The notes under the pieces: model-generated
Databases searched by the model: none
The model's input: only the letters and a program-made list of their open reading frames with translations
What the model was told of the DNA's origin: nothing
Translations under genes and position numbers: made by a program
Origin: Vagococcus sp. CY52-2
GTDB taxonomy: Bacteria; Bacillota; Bacilli; Lactobacillales; Vagococcaceae
NCBI RefSeq assembly: GCF_022655055.1
Contig: NZ_CP093384.1
Location: 310,001-374,000 of the forward strand
Reading direction: 5' to 3'
DNA: 64,000 nt
Shown here: positions 51,389-61,050 of the stretch, one piece after another
Numbering within the stretch: the stretch's first letter is position 1
How the letters are laid out: every line of letters begins with the position of its first letter

Positions 51389-53578
51389 TTATTGTTTTTT
51401 CTTTTTCATATACCAAAAAATAGCTGCTAAACCAATGATTAGAATTCCTATGAATGGCAGATATTTTTGAACAACCTCTCCTGTTTTAGGAAGACGAGAT
51501 AAAGAGTTTAGTTCTTGATTAACATTGTTTACTTTTTTATTTTTAGAAACTGTTTTCTGAGAATTAGTGTCTGTCTGGCTACTTGTTTCACTAGTCTCTG
51601 AACTGGCTGATTGACTTGATTGTTTACTAGAACTTATTTCTGTACTATCAGTTGTTTCAGGAGCAGGAGTGACTAAAGTATTATCATCTTCAGTTATTAG
51701 AGTAGAAGAGGATGACGTAGAACTTGATTCTTGTTGACTACTACTTACTGTTACATCTGTTGTCTCGGAAGTACTAGTGGTAGAATTCTTTGATTCGTCA
51801 CTTATCGTTTGAGTTGTAGAGTCAGTATTACTTTCTGAAAGTATTGTATCTGTTACGCTAGTTGTTTCTTGTGTCGACTCATTTTCAGATTGACTGATAG
51901 TGTTATTTGTCTGACTTGTTTCACTTTCGCTACTTAAAGAAGAACTAGACTCAGTTTCTGTTGTCGATTCAGTAGAGGACGTCATTGTATCGCTTGTTTC
52001 AGGAATGACTACATCTTTTTTAGTGTGTAGTTGCTTAAATTGATTATTTTCTTCAAATAATTTTCCTATTTCTAGTAAAAGTCTATCTTGATTTGTCGCA
52101 GCATTAAATTGTATTCCTAAAGGTAAATTACCTTTGCTGACATAAGTTGGTAAACTAATAGCAGGTTGGCCAGTTAAATTTGCTAACTGAGTAAAAGGTG
52201 TGTAAGCCAATGAATTTAACCATTGATCGTAGACAACTTTCATTCGTTCATCTTTTGTTTTTAACTCATCAATATGTTTAATTTGTTCAGCGTATTCTGG
52301 TGTTAGTAAAGATTCAGTTAGCCCTGGAGCAGTTGAAGCCGTAGTTGGCGTTAATATTAAAGGATAGTCTTTGTACAAAGCTTCCATTGTTTCTTTAACC
52401 TCATCGTTATAAGCATTGACTTTTTCTAAGTCTTCTTTATGAACCAATTCACTCGCTTGGTAAAGAGCCCACGTAACTGGATCAACATCGTCTATATGTA
52501 AACTTCTTTTTAATGTTTGCTTAGCTAAAAAGTTGGCTAAACTACCTGAAGCAGTTGCCATCTCATAATAACCATGCATTAGTTTAATCCCATCAACTGG
52601 AATAGAGATTTCTTCAGTGACAAATCCTTTTGAATTTAAAAAGTTAACAGCGTTCATAACAGCTTGTTTAGCATCATCACTGACAGGTGTCCCAACAGGT
52701 GAAGTAGTGGTGTAACCTACTTTTATACCAGTAAGATTAGCCGGTGTAGGATTAATATCAGATGTTAATAGATTCTCAAACAAAGCTGTTGTGTCTTCCA
52801 TATTTTTAGCAAGTGGGAAATTGACGACTTGTCCAGTTTTAGCATTTCCTGAAATGATGCCTCTAGAAGGTTTTAATCCGACAAGACCATTCCATGATGC
52901 TGGAATTCTGATAGAGCCACCAGCATCACTACCAGACGCAACAGGCACCACACCAGATGCCACGGCAGCACCAGAGCCACCAGAAGACCCACCGGCTTGA
53001 TAGTTAGGATTCCAGGGACTTCCAGTAGGGCCATAAAGAGTCGAATCAGTCACATTTTTCAATCCTAATTGGGGGTAGTTACTTTGACCAATGATAACAA
53101 AGCCTAAATCTTGTAATGATTTGGCAATACGCCCGTTAAATTTTGTTGTGACATGTTTGTTAAAATCTAACCCATTGGAGTTACTTCCACCAACGATACT
53201 ATGACCTAATCCTTTCATTACAATAGGGACACCAAAAAATGGTTGACCGTTATCGACCATCTCGCTTGCTTCTTTTAAAGCAAGGTCTTTTCTTGTTGTA
53301 ATTAAAGCATTTGTTCGTGGGTTTTCTATGTCATTGACTTGAAAAGCTAAATCAATTAATTCTTCGGTTGTAACTTTTTTCTCTCTTACTAGCTTAGCTA
53401 AATCAGTAGCGCTCATAGAAATGTACTCATCAGTTGTTAGATTCGTGTGTTGTGGTGTATCAGTAACGATGGTTGAACTACTAGTTGTAGCGACAGGAAC
53501 CTCTACGGCATGAGTATGTATACCAACAGATAATAGTGCTGTGGCAAGTAATAATTTTATATGATTTTTTATCGGCAT
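51389..53578 (-). CDS. LPxTG cell wall-anchored amidase
   Basis: A 729-residue secreted surface protein. A signal peptide (HIKLLLATALLSVGIHTHA) is followed by an amidase-signature domain, residues ~40-500. Its Lys-Ser-Ser triad is visible: Lys in VMKGLGHS, Ser in GGSSGGSGAAVASG and Ser in GSDAGGSIRIPAS. A Ser/Thr-rich stalk of about 150 residues follows, then the sortase signal LPKTG at about residue 696, a hydrophobic helix and KKKKQ. Target amide (peptide, cell wall or small molecule) is unknown. ATG 53578 follows AAGGAG. Confidence 0.93.
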   Translation of the reverse strand: MPIKNHIKLLLATALLSVGIHTHAVEVPVATTSSSTIVTDTPQHTNLTTDEYISMSATDLAKLVREKKVTTEELIDLAFQVNDIENPRTNALITTRKDLALKEASEMVDNGQPFFGVPIVMKGLGHSIVGGSNSNGLDFNKHVTTKFNGRIAKSLQDLGFVIIGQSNYPQLGLKNVTDSTLYGPTGSPWNPNYQAGGSSGGSGAAVASGVVPVASGSDAGGSIRIPASWNGLVGLKPSRGIISGNAKTGQVVNFPLAKNMEDTTALFENLLTSDINPTPANLTGIKVGYTTTSPVGTPVSDDAKQAVMNAVNFLNSKGFVTEEISIPVDGIKLMHGYYEMATASGSLANFLAKQTLKRSLHIDDVDPVTWALYQASELVHKEDLEKVNAYNDEVKETMEALYKDYPLILTPTTASTAPGLTESLLTPEYAEQIKHIDELKTKDERMKVVYDQWLNSLAYTPFTQLANLTGQPAISLPTYVSKGNLPLGIQFNAATNQDRLLLEIGKLFEENNQFKQLHTKKDVVIPETSDTMTSSTESTTETESSSSLSSESETSQTNNTISQSENESTQETTSVTDTILSESNTDSTTQTISDESKNSTTSTSETTDVTVSSSQQESSSTSSSSTLITEDDNTLVTPAPETTDSTEISSSKQSSQSASSETSETSSQTDTNSQKTVSKNKKVNNVNQELNSLSRLPKTGEVVQKYLPFIGILIIGLAAIFWYMKKKKQ

Positions 53579-53626
53579 ATTTTTTCTCCTTTTTACAAAC
53601 TTCTTCAAGTGTAATCAAAAACGATC

Positions 53627-53663
53627 AAAAAAGAACGACGTAAATTTTTTACGTCGTTCTTTT
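53627..53663 (-). terminator. Terminator downstream of rnhC
   Basis: AAAAGAACGACGTAAA pairs with TTTACGTCGTTCTTTT. On the minus strand it follows rnhC and precedes the amidase gene. Confidence 0.85.
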
Positions 53664-53750
53664 ACTGACGGAAAAGACGAAAATGTGTAATTTTTTATAA
53701 AATACCACTACTAGAAGACATATTCCAAAATAAACAAAACAATTTTGTAT

Positions 53751-54677
53751 TTAACGATTAATTAAATGGTAGGCTTTTTGCGTATTGGCAAAATGAACTT
53801 TTGCATATTGTTCTAAAAGGGGCATGCCACCTTTTTTGATGATGTTAGCAGCAGCTATATCTGATTTTTGTCCAGCACCTGAAGGCATAGTAAATCCAAG
53901 TTCTTGACTTGCTTTTTCTAAACTAGTTAAAAATTCTGCTCGGCAGATAATAGAAGCTGCAGCAACAGACAAATGATATTGCTCACCTTTCGTTGTAAAG
54001 TAAAGAGGTTTAGTCACCCGATTTTGCTCTTTTGATAAGTATTTGCGATAGTTTGATTCAGGAGTGAATTGATCAATTAGTATACCTTTAGGGGTAATTG
54101 GGCTGATATCTTGCATTAAAAGATAGATGGCTTGATTATGTAAGGCAACTTTCATTCGATTGACATTGTATTCTGGTTGGATTTCATTATATTTTTTTGG
54201 TGTTAATACTAGTTTTCGGTAAGGTATGACATGGATGATTTCTTTGGCAATCCGTTTAATGTCATGATCCGTTAACATTTTTGAGTCTTTTACGCCTAAC
54301 TCTTTTAATAGTGGCATATGTGTGTCATCAACATAAGCAGCACAGACAACAACTGGTCCAAGATAGCTACCATTTCCAACCTCGTCACTCCCCACAACGT
54401 TCCATGAAGCAAAATCTTTTGGCAACGAGTTTGAAGAACTAGAAGATTGTTTTTTTTGCGTCGTATTAGCTCCACGCTTTTCCCACATAGCGGCTTCTTT
54501 TTCAGCGTTGACTCCTTGAAAGACAACTTTTTTTGATTGATAAGCTGTGATAACTACTCCAGGAATTTTGGCTTGAAATAATGCGTATGGGGGTGTTTTT
54601 TGGAAATATGATTCATAAGCTGTTGTTAGTTCACTGATTAGCTTGTCAGAGGCTAATAATGTTATAGTTTGTTGCAT
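53751..54677 (-). CDS. rnhC: Ribonuclease HIII
   Basis: A 308-residue RNase HIII that removes RNA from RNA-DNA hybrids. The N-terminal TBP-like substrate-binding domain is followed by the catalytic domain with VGSDEVGNGSYLGPVVVCAA (first Asp-Glu pair), LGVKDSKMLTD and VAAASIICRAEFL. ATG 54677 with GGAAG upstream is preferred over the TTG at 54683. Divergent from zapA. Confidence 0.96.
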   Translation of the reverse strand: MQQTITLLASDKLISELTTAYESYFQKTPPYALFQAKIPGVVITAYQSKKVVFQGVNAEKEAAMWEKRGANTTQKKQSSSSSNSLPKDFASWNVVGSDEVGNGSYLGPVVVCAAYVDDTHMPLLKELGVKDSKMLTDHDIKRIAKEIIHVIPYRKLVLTPKKYNEIQPEYNVNRMKVALHNQAIYLLMQDISPITPKGILIDQFTPESNYRKYLSKEQNRVTKPLYFTTKGEQYHLSVAAASIICRAEFLTSLEKASQELGFTMPSGAGQKSDIAAANIIKKGGMPLLEQYAKVHFANTQKAYHLINR

Positions 54678-54829
54678 ATTCAACTTCCTTTTTAAAAAAT
54701 TTATGTTAAGTATAACATGTTTTTATCATGAATGATTCTTAAGGTACAACTTGCTGAATTGTCAATTAAAAGAAAGTCATATATAATTAAGTTGCTTCTT
54801 TTAGTGAAGGATTTATGGGAGGATTTAAA

Positions 54830-55300
54830 ATGGCTTTTGAAGAGAACAAACGATATAAAGCAACCATTGCTGGTAATACATATACAATCATAGGAAAAGA
54901 AAGTCATCATCATATGGATATTGTTAATCAGTTGGCAAACGAGCAGCTTGAAACAATTATGAAACATGCTCCTAAGCTATCAACAGAACAGGCTGCTATC
55001 TTATTAGCGATTAATACACTATCTGTTCAAATAAAACAGCAGGAAACAATTTTAAACTTAAAAAAAGATATTAGTGAATTAGAAGATGAACTAGAAAAAA
55101 TGAAGAAGTTAGAAGAACGTCTTGATAAAATCGAGTCAAGAGAAAAAGAAACACGAAAAAAAGTGATACAAGAAAATCGAGAGTTAACAGATGAAGAGAT
55201 GTTGAATCAGATTGAGATTCAAAAAATTGTGAATGAACAAGCAAAAGAAAAAATTAAACGCAACAATCATCAGAAGAAAAAACAACAATCAAACAAATAA
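54830..55300 (+). CDS. zapA: Cell division protein ZapA
   Basis: A 156-residue ZapA-like FtsZ-associated protein. The globular head (YKATIAGNTYTIIGKESHHH, VNQLANEQLETIMKHAP) precedes a coiled coil (KKDISELEDELEKMKKLEER and on) and a long basic tail (IKRNNHQKKKQQSNK), longer than in Bacillus. GGGAGGA before ATG 54830 sets the start. It is followed by cvpA and mutS2, the usual order in lactic acid bacteria. Confidence 0.93.
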   Translation: MAFEENKRYKATIAGNTYTIIGKESHHHMDIVNQLANEQLETIMKHAPKLSTEQAAILLAINTLSVQIKQQETILNLKKDISELEDELEKMKKLEERLDKIESREKETRKKVIQENRELTDEEMLNQIEIQKIVNEQAKEKIKRNNHQKKKQQSNK

Positions 55301-55320
55301 AAAAATAAGTAGGTTTTTCA

Positions 55321-55872
55321 ATGGTTATAACAATAATTAGTATTTTAGTATTATTGACAGGATTTTATGCAGGCTATCGACGAGGTTTTACTTTACAGTT
55401 GGTTTATTTTGTGGGCTATTTGTTAAGTTTTTTTATGGCAAAAAGCATGTATCAATCTGTAGGAAAAAAAATTGAACTATTAATCCCTTATCCTGCGCCA
55501 ACAAAGACAACGAAACTAGCTGTTTTTGATAATCAGCTGATATTTGATTTAGATAAAGCTTTTTATGCAGCATTTGGCTTTTTAATTGTTTTAGTCGTAG
55601 GCTATTTGGTAACAAAATTTGTCGGTATGTTGTGTTATAGATTAACTTTTATTCCATTGCTTCATAAAAGTAACCAGTTAGTTGGAGGATTAATTAATCT
55701 TGCTTTAACCTATATTGGATTAGTCATCGTGTTAACGATAATAAGCATGATACCACTAGGTTTTATTCAAAATGCTTTTGCTAGTTCAGGTGTTGCTAGA
55801 GCGATGATTGAACATACCCCAATACTGTCATCTAGTTTGTATCAGTGGTGGATTAAACAAATTATTTTATAA
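55321..55872 (+). CDS. cvpA: CvpA-family membrane protein
   Basis: A 183-residue protein with four predicted transmembrane segments (ITIISILVLLTGFYAGYRRG, the first; later VVGYLVTKFVGMLCYRL and LINLALTYIGLVIVLTIISM). The Gly-Tyr-Arg-Arg-Gly turn after the first helix is the CvpA signature. Colicin V production family; its role in Gram-positives is unknown. 20 bases after zapA. Confidence 0.92.
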   Translation: MVITIISILVLLTGFYAGYRRGFTLQLVYFVGYLLSFFMAKSMYQSVGKKIELLIPYPAPTKTTKLAVFDNQLIFDLDKAFYAAFGFLIVLVVGYLVTKFVGMLCYRLTFIPLLHKSNQLVGGLINLALTYIGLVIVLTIISMIPLGFIQNAFASSGVARAMIEHTPILSSSLYQWWIKQIIL

Positions 55873-55935
55873 AAGAAGAGCCTAGTAAAATGGGCTCTTT
55901 ATTTACATAAGTCGTATTTTAGGAAGTGAAATAGA

Positions 55936-58308
55936 ATGAAAAAGACAATAGAAGACATTTTAGAATTTGATAAAGTGAAACAATTATTATCACAACATAT
56001 TGTGACAAAATCAGGATTAGAGCATGTGAGTGAGTTAAAGGCTTCTCATTCATATGATGAGATAGAAGAAGCATTAATGGAAACGGAAGATGGGATGACA
56101 GTTCTACGTTTGCGTGGTGGGATTCCTATGCCGATTTTAGAAAATATTAAACCACATATGAAACGAATTGAAATAGGTGCCATGCTTAATGGGGTTGAGT
56201 TAGCTCAAGTTGGACGTGTGCTAAGAACAGTATTAGAGATTCAATCCTTTTTTGATGATTTAAACGATGCTGAGGTTGCTTTACATCGATTATATGATTG
56301 GTCAGAAAAAATGATTGCGTTACCTGATTTATCAAAAATCATTCGATTATCAATTGATGAAGATGGTCATGTAACAGATGACGCGTCACCTGAATTAAAA
56401 CAAATTAGACAAAGTATTAGACGGTCAGAGCAAGCAGTTAGAGAACAGCTTGATGGCATACTTCGTGGAAAAAATTCAAATTACTTGAGTGATACGATCG
56501 TGACAATGAGAAATGATCGCTATGTTATCCCAGTAAAAAGTGAGTATCGCAGTCATTTTGGTGGTGTTGTTCATGATCAAAGTGCATCTGGTCAAACAGT
56601 TTTTGTTGAGCCAAGGCAAGTAGTTGAATTAAATAATCGTTTAAGACAACACCAAATTGCTGAAAGAAAAGAAATCGAGCGTATTTTAGCTGAGCTTTCT
56701 AATGAATTAGAACCTTACAGACAAGATATTTTACAAAATGCCTATGTTTTAGGTAAACTAGATTTCATTAATAGTAAAGCATTATTTGGTAAACAATTGA
56801 AAGCTGTTGTGCCAAGATTGAGCGAGGACAAGGATGTTAACCTTAAACAAGCTAGACATCCACTAATTGATGAAGATGTTGTGGTACCAAATGATATTGT
56901 AATTGGTAAAGAGTATCAAGCTGTGGTCATCACTGGACCGAATACAGGTGGTAAGACGATTACGCTTAAAACATTAGGATTACTTCAATTAATGGGGCAA
57001 TCAGGGTTACCAATTCCTGTTGGAGAAGAAAGTAGTATTGGAATCTTTTCAAATATTTATGCAGATATTGGGGACGAGCAATCAATTGAACAGAATTTAT
57101 CAACGTTCTCTTCACATATGACAAATATTGTGTCAATTTTAGATAATCTTGATTCAGATAGTTTGGTATTATTTGATGAGTTAGGAGCGGGGACAGATCC
57201 ACAAGAAGGAGCAGCATTGGCTATTTCTATTCTAGATAAAGTGGGAGAAATCGGCGCCTATGTTATGGCAACGACTCACTACCCTGAGTTAAAAGTTTAT
57301 GGCTATAATCGTCCAAATACAATTAATGCTAGTATGGAATTTGATGTTGATACACTTAGTCCAACATATCATTTGTTAATTGGAATTCCTGGTCGAAGTA
57401 ACGCGTTTGAAATATCAAAACGTTTAGGGTTATCACCTGATATCATTGAGCAATCTAAACAACTTATTGACGGAGAAAGCCAAGATTTAAATGATATGAT
57501 TTCTGATTTAGAAAATCAACGGAAAATGACGGAAACCGAATATTTGGAAATGCGTCACTATGCTGATGAGGCGGAAAATCTTTATCATGATTTAAAAGAA
57601 GCGTATGAACGATTCTTTACTGAACGTGAAAAAGAGATGAATAAAGCGAAAAAAGAAGCAAATGAAGTCATCAGTAAAGCGCAAGAAGAATCGGAAAAAA
57701 TGATTAAAGAGATTCGTCAAATGCAACTAAGAACAGGGAATAATCAATCCGTTAAAGAACATGAATTGATTGAAGTTAAATCAGGATTAGAAAATCTAAA
57801 ACATGATGAAACGCACTTGAAGAAAAATAAAGTCTTGAAAAAAGCGAAAGAGAAAAAAACATTTAAAGTTGGTGATGATGTTTTAGTTGAAGCATTTGGT
57901 CAAAGAGGAACATTGATTGAGAAAGTTGGCAATAAAGAGTGGCAAGTTCAATTAGGTATTCTGAAGATGACTGTCTCAGAAGATGGCATGACACGAATTG
58001 CACCAGAGAAAGAATCTCGCATGCGTGTATCAACGGTGAAAAGTGATGGTGGCGGTAGTCGTCAATCAGTTTCAACTCAACTGGATTTACGTGGTAAACG
58101 TTATGAAGATGCCTTAGCAGAAGTTGATCAATACATTGATGCAGCCTTACTTGCAGGTTATCCTCAAGTAACAATTGTTCACGGACGTGGAACAGGTGCT
58201 TTAAAACAAGGGGTACAAGAGTACTTGAAAAATAATCGTCGAGTAAAAAAATATAATTTTGCTCCTAGCAATCAAGGTGGAGACGGCGCGACAATTGTAA
58301 CTTTCTAA
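55936..58308 (+). CDS. mutS2: Endonuclease MutS2 / ribosome rescue factor
   Basis: A 790-residue MutS2. The ATPase has Walker A GPNTGGKTIT and Walker B LVLFDELGAGTDP, with the TTHYPELK signature. A coiled coil (DLENQRKMTETEYLEMRHYA onward) and the C-terminal Smr domain (LDLRGKRYEDA, IVHGRGTGALKQGV) follow. Known roles are suppression of recombination and, in Bacillus, splitting of collided ribosomes (RqcU). GGAAGTG precedes the ATG. Confidence 0.97.
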   Translation: MKKTIEDILEFDKVKQLLSQHIVTKSGLEHVSELKASHSYDEIEEALMETEDGMTVLRLRGGIPMPILENIKPHMKRIEIGAMLNGVELAQVGRVLRTVLEIQSFFDDLNDAEVALHRLYDWSEKMIALPDLSKIIRLSIDEDGHVTDDASPELKQIRQSIRRSEQAVREQLDGILRGKNSNYLSDTIVTMRNDRYVIPVKSEYRSHFGGVVHDQSASGQTVFVEPRQVVELNNRLRQHQIAERKEIERILAELSNELEPYRQDILQNAYVLGKLDFINSKALFGKQLKAVVPRLSEDKDVNLKQARHPLIDEDVVVPNDIVIGKEYQAVVITGPNTGGKTITLKTLGLLQLMGQSGLPIPVGEESSIGIFSNIYADIGDEQSIEQNLSTFSSHMTNIVSILDNLDSDSLVLFDELGAGTDPQEGAALAISILDKVGEIGAYVMATTHYPELKVYGYNRPNTINASMEFDVDTLSPTYHLLIGIPGRSNAFEISKRLGLSPDIIEQSKQLIDGESQDLNDMISDLENQRKMTETEYLEMRHYADEAENLYHDLKEAYERFFTEREKEMNKAKKEANEVISKAQEESEKMIKEIRQMQLRTGNNQSVKEHELIEVKSGLENLKHDETHLKKNKVLKKAKEKKTFKVGDDVLVEAFGQRGTLIEKVGNKEWQVQLGILKMTVSEDGMTRIAPEKESRMRVSTVKSDGGGSRQSVSTQLDLRGKRYEDALAEVDQYIDAALLAGYPQVTIVHGRGTGALKQGVQEYLKNNRRVKKYNFAPSNQGGDGATIVTF

Positions 58309-58393
58309 AAAGTGAGCAGATTGTTAGTTCTTTACTACCCCCGATGGTATAATCAGTTTATAAAATAAAAGATGATTTAGGAGATGAATGAAT

Positions 58394-58705
58394 ATGGTAG
58401 AAAATATTACAGATGCAAACTTTGCAGCAGAAACAGATGAAGGATTAGTATTGGTAGACTTTTGGGCACCTTGGTGTGGACCATGTCGTATGCAAGGACC
58501 TATTTTAGATGGTATCGCAACAGAATACCAAGACAAAGTAAAAATTGTTAAAGTAAATGTGGATGAAAACCCTCAAACAAGTCAAGCACACGGAATTATG
58601 AGTATTCCAACATTACTACTTAAAAAAGATGGTCAAGTTGTTGAACAAATGGTTGGTGTCCAACAAAAACCACAATTAGAACAAGTATTTAATAAATATC
58701 TTTAA
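58394..58705 (+). CDS. trxA: Thioredoxin
   Basis: A 104-residue thioredoxin with the WCGPC active site ([13 protein letters not shown]) and cis-proline in MSIPTLLL. Starts at ATG 58394 with AGGAG at 10 bases; ATG 58388 is too close. A TATAAT at about 58345 may be its promoter. It is the general cytosolic disulfide reductase. Confidence 0.97.
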   Translation: MVENITDANFAAETDEGLVLVDFWAPWCGPCRMQGPILDGIATEYQDKVKIVKVNVDENPQTSQAHGIMSIPTLLLKKDGQVVEQMVGVQQKPQLEQVFNKYL

Positions 58706-58707
58706 AA

Positions 58708-58755
58708 TTATAATCATTCTATGGTGCTATAATCACTGTGGAATGATTTTTTTTT
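58708..58755 (+). terminator. Terminator after trxA
   Basis: AATCATTC pairs with GAATGATT over a 21-base loop, followed by nine T. Confidence 0.7.
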
Positions 58756-58808
58756 CAACAAATTGTATACTTGACTTGATAAAGAGAGAGTACAAGGAGA
58801 TTGAACTA

Positions 58809-60590
58809 GTGAACGAAAGAATAAAAAATAAATTAGCTTTGTTACCGGATCAACCAGGCTGTTATTTGATGAAAGATAAACATAATACCATTATATATGT
58901 TGGTAAGGCGAAAATTTTAAAAAATCGTGTGCGGTCTTATTTTACAGGGACGCATGATGAGAAGACACAACGACTAGTTAGCGAGATTGTAGATTTTGAA
59001 ACGATTATTACAGAGTCGAACACGGAAGCTCTATTGTTAGAAATTAATTTAATTCAAAAAAATATGCCGAAATATAACATCATGTTAAAAGATGATAAGA
59101 GCTATCCCTTTATTAAAATTACCAATGAAAAAGCACCAAGACTGCTTATTACTAGAAAAGTATTGAAAGATAACGCCATTTACTTTGGCCCGTATCCTGA
59201 TGTTAAAGCAGCCAATGAAACCAAGCGACTACTAGATAAAATCTATCCACTTAGAAAATGTAAAAATCTACCAAATGAAGTATGTTTATATTATCATATG
59301 GGACAATGTTTAGGACCATGTGTGAACCCAGTGGTAGAAGCGAAGTACAAAGAGATGGTAGAAGAAATTAAAAAGTTTTTAAATGGTGGTTATACCGAGA
59401 TTCAAAAAGAAATTGAAGGAAAAATGATAAAAGCCTCTGAAAATATGGAGTTTGAAAAAGCAGCAGAATATCGTGATCAAATTCAGTCTATTCAAAGTGT
59501 GATGACCAAACAAAAAATGACGAATGCAGATTTTGTTGATCGCGATGTATTTGGTTATTATGCTGACAAAGGGTGGATGGTTGTTCAAGTTTTTTTTGTT
59601 AGACAAGGAAAACTAATTGAACGAAATGTATTTGATTTTCCATTTTATAATGAGCCAGAAGAAGATATATTGACTTTTATTGGGCAATTTTATCAAGAGA
59701 ATCACCATTTTATTCCCAAAGAAATACTATTACCAAAAGAACTGGATAAAAGCCTTGTCGAAGCGATGATTCCAACTAAAATTTTACAACCTCAACGCGG
59801 TGAGAAAAAAGATTTAGTGAATTTAGCCAATAAAAATGCCAAAATTTATTTGGAAGAACAGTTTAATTTGATTGAGCGAAAAGAAGATAGAACGATTGGG
59901 GCGGTAGAAAAGCTAGGACAAGCAATGAATATTCCAATACCTAATAGAATAGAAGCATTTGATAACTCGAATATCATGGGAGTAGATCCTGTTTCTGCGA
60001 TGGTGGTTTATATTGACGGAAAACCATCAAAAAAAGACTATCGTAAATTTAAAATTAAAACAGTTGAAGGTCCAGATGATTATGCCTCAATGAAAGAAGT
60101 GATTTATCGAAGGTATTCGCGAGTAATAAAGGACAATTTACCAATGCCAGATTTAATCTTAATTGATGGTGGGAAAGGACAGGTACATGCAGCTCAGGAT
60201 GTGTTAGACAATCAATTAGGTTTAGATATACCAATTGCAGGATTAGCAAAAAATGATCAACATAAAACAAGTGAGTTATTATTTGGTCCAGATTTGGAAG
60301 TTATTCCGTTAAAACGTAATTCATCTGAATTCTTTTTGCTTCAGCGCATACAAGATGAGGTCCATCGATTCGCTATTACGTTTCATCGCTCAACACATAG
60401 TAAAACAAGTTTTGCCTCTAAATTAGATGGTATAGATGGTCTTGGACCAAAGCGTAAAAAACAATTATTGACAAAATTTAAATCGATGAAAAAAATTGAG
60501 GAAGCAAGTGTTCAAGATTTGATTAAGTCAGGCTTACCTCAACGGGTCGCAACTAATGTATACCAACATTTTAAATCAATAAAAAAATAG
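58809..60590 (+). CDS. uvrC: Excinuclease ABC subunit C
   Basis: A 593-residue UvrC making the 3' and 5' incisions in nucleotide excision repair. Domains in order: GIY-YIG nuclease ([21 protein letters not shown]), UVR segment ([19 protein letters not shown]), RNase H-like nuclease ([35 protein letters not shown]) and C-terminal HhH2 ([16 protein letters not shown]). GTG 58809 with AAGGAG upstream gives the family N-terminus; a longer in-frame extension overlaps the trxA terminator. Confidence 0.97.
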   Translation: MNERIKNKLALLPDQPGCYLMKDKHNTIIYVGKAKILKNRVRSYFTGTHDEKTQRLVSEIVDFETIITESNTEALLLEINLIQKNMPKYNIMLKDDKSYPFIKITNEKAPRLLITRKVLKDNAIYFGPYPDVKAANETKRLLDKIYPLRKCKNLPNEVCLYYHMGQCLGPCVNPVVEAKYKEMVEEIKKFLNGGYTEIQKEIEGKMIKASENMEFEKAAEYRDQIQSIQSVMTKQKMTNADFVDRDVFGYYADKGWMVVQVFFVRQGKLIERNVFDFPFYNEPEEDILTFIGQFYQENHHFIPKEILLPKELDKSLVEAMIPTKILQPQRGEKKDLVNLANKNAKIYLEEQFNLIERKEDRTIGAVEKLGQAMNIPIPNRIEAFDNSNIMGVDPVSAMVVYIDGKPSKKDYRKFKIKTVEGPDDYASMKEVIYRRYSRVIKDNLPMPDLILIDGGKGQVHAAQDVLDNQLGLDIPIAGLAKNDQHKTSELLFGPDLEVIPLKRNSSEFFLLQRIQDEVHRFAITFHRSTHSKTSFASKLDGIDGLGPKRKKQLLTKFKSMKKIEEASVQDLIKSGLPQRVATNVYQHFKSIKK

Positions 60591-60659
60591 TCAAATGATA
60601 AAAAAAATGTTACAATTTAAAGCATGTTTTTTTAATTCGATAATAGAGGAGTCTTAACT

Positions 60660-60953
60660 ATGAATTTAATTATACAAATCGTTACGTTACTTATCATTTT
60701 TGTCAGTATGTTTATTTATTATCGTCAAGTAAGTAAAGCAAAAAAAAATCAGTTGGGTTTAGAAGTATTAGCTAAATCATCTCAATTAACTATGAGTGGA
60801 TTTATTTTAGGATTAGGTGTTATTTTAACTGAATTAAATTCATTTGGACTTTCAAGAAGTGAATTTGTGAATCATTTACTGATATACGGTGCATTTGTGA
60901 GTTTAGTGACAATTATTAGTATTTGGTACTACTCTAGAACGCTAAAAAAATAG
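60660..60953 (+). CDS. Small membrane protein, YtpI-like
   Basis: A 97-residue protein with three hydrophobic helices (LIIQIVTLLIIFVSMFIYY, SGFILGLGVILTEL, GAFVSLVTIISIWYY) and a basic linker KAKKNQ. The layout agrees with YtpI-type proteins; no function known. AGAGGAG precedes ATG. Confidence 0.65.
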   Translation: MNLIIQIVTLLIIFVSMFIYYRQVSKAKKNQLGLEVLAKSSQLTMSGFILGLGVILTELNSFGLSRSEFVNHLLIYGAFVSLVTIISIWYYSRTLKK

Positions 60954-60967
60954 AAGCATGTTTGTTT

Positions 60968-60999
60968 AAAAAGTCACAGTCAAAAAAATTGACTTTTTT
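60968..60999 (+). terminator. Terminator before ndh
   Basis: AAAAAGTCA pairs with TGACTTTTT around a 12-13 base loop, ending in T-run. Confidence 0.72.
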
Positions 61000-61050
61000 G
61001 TGAAAAAATCATATAGTGTCGATGGACTAAAAGTTGGAGGGAATAAAAAA

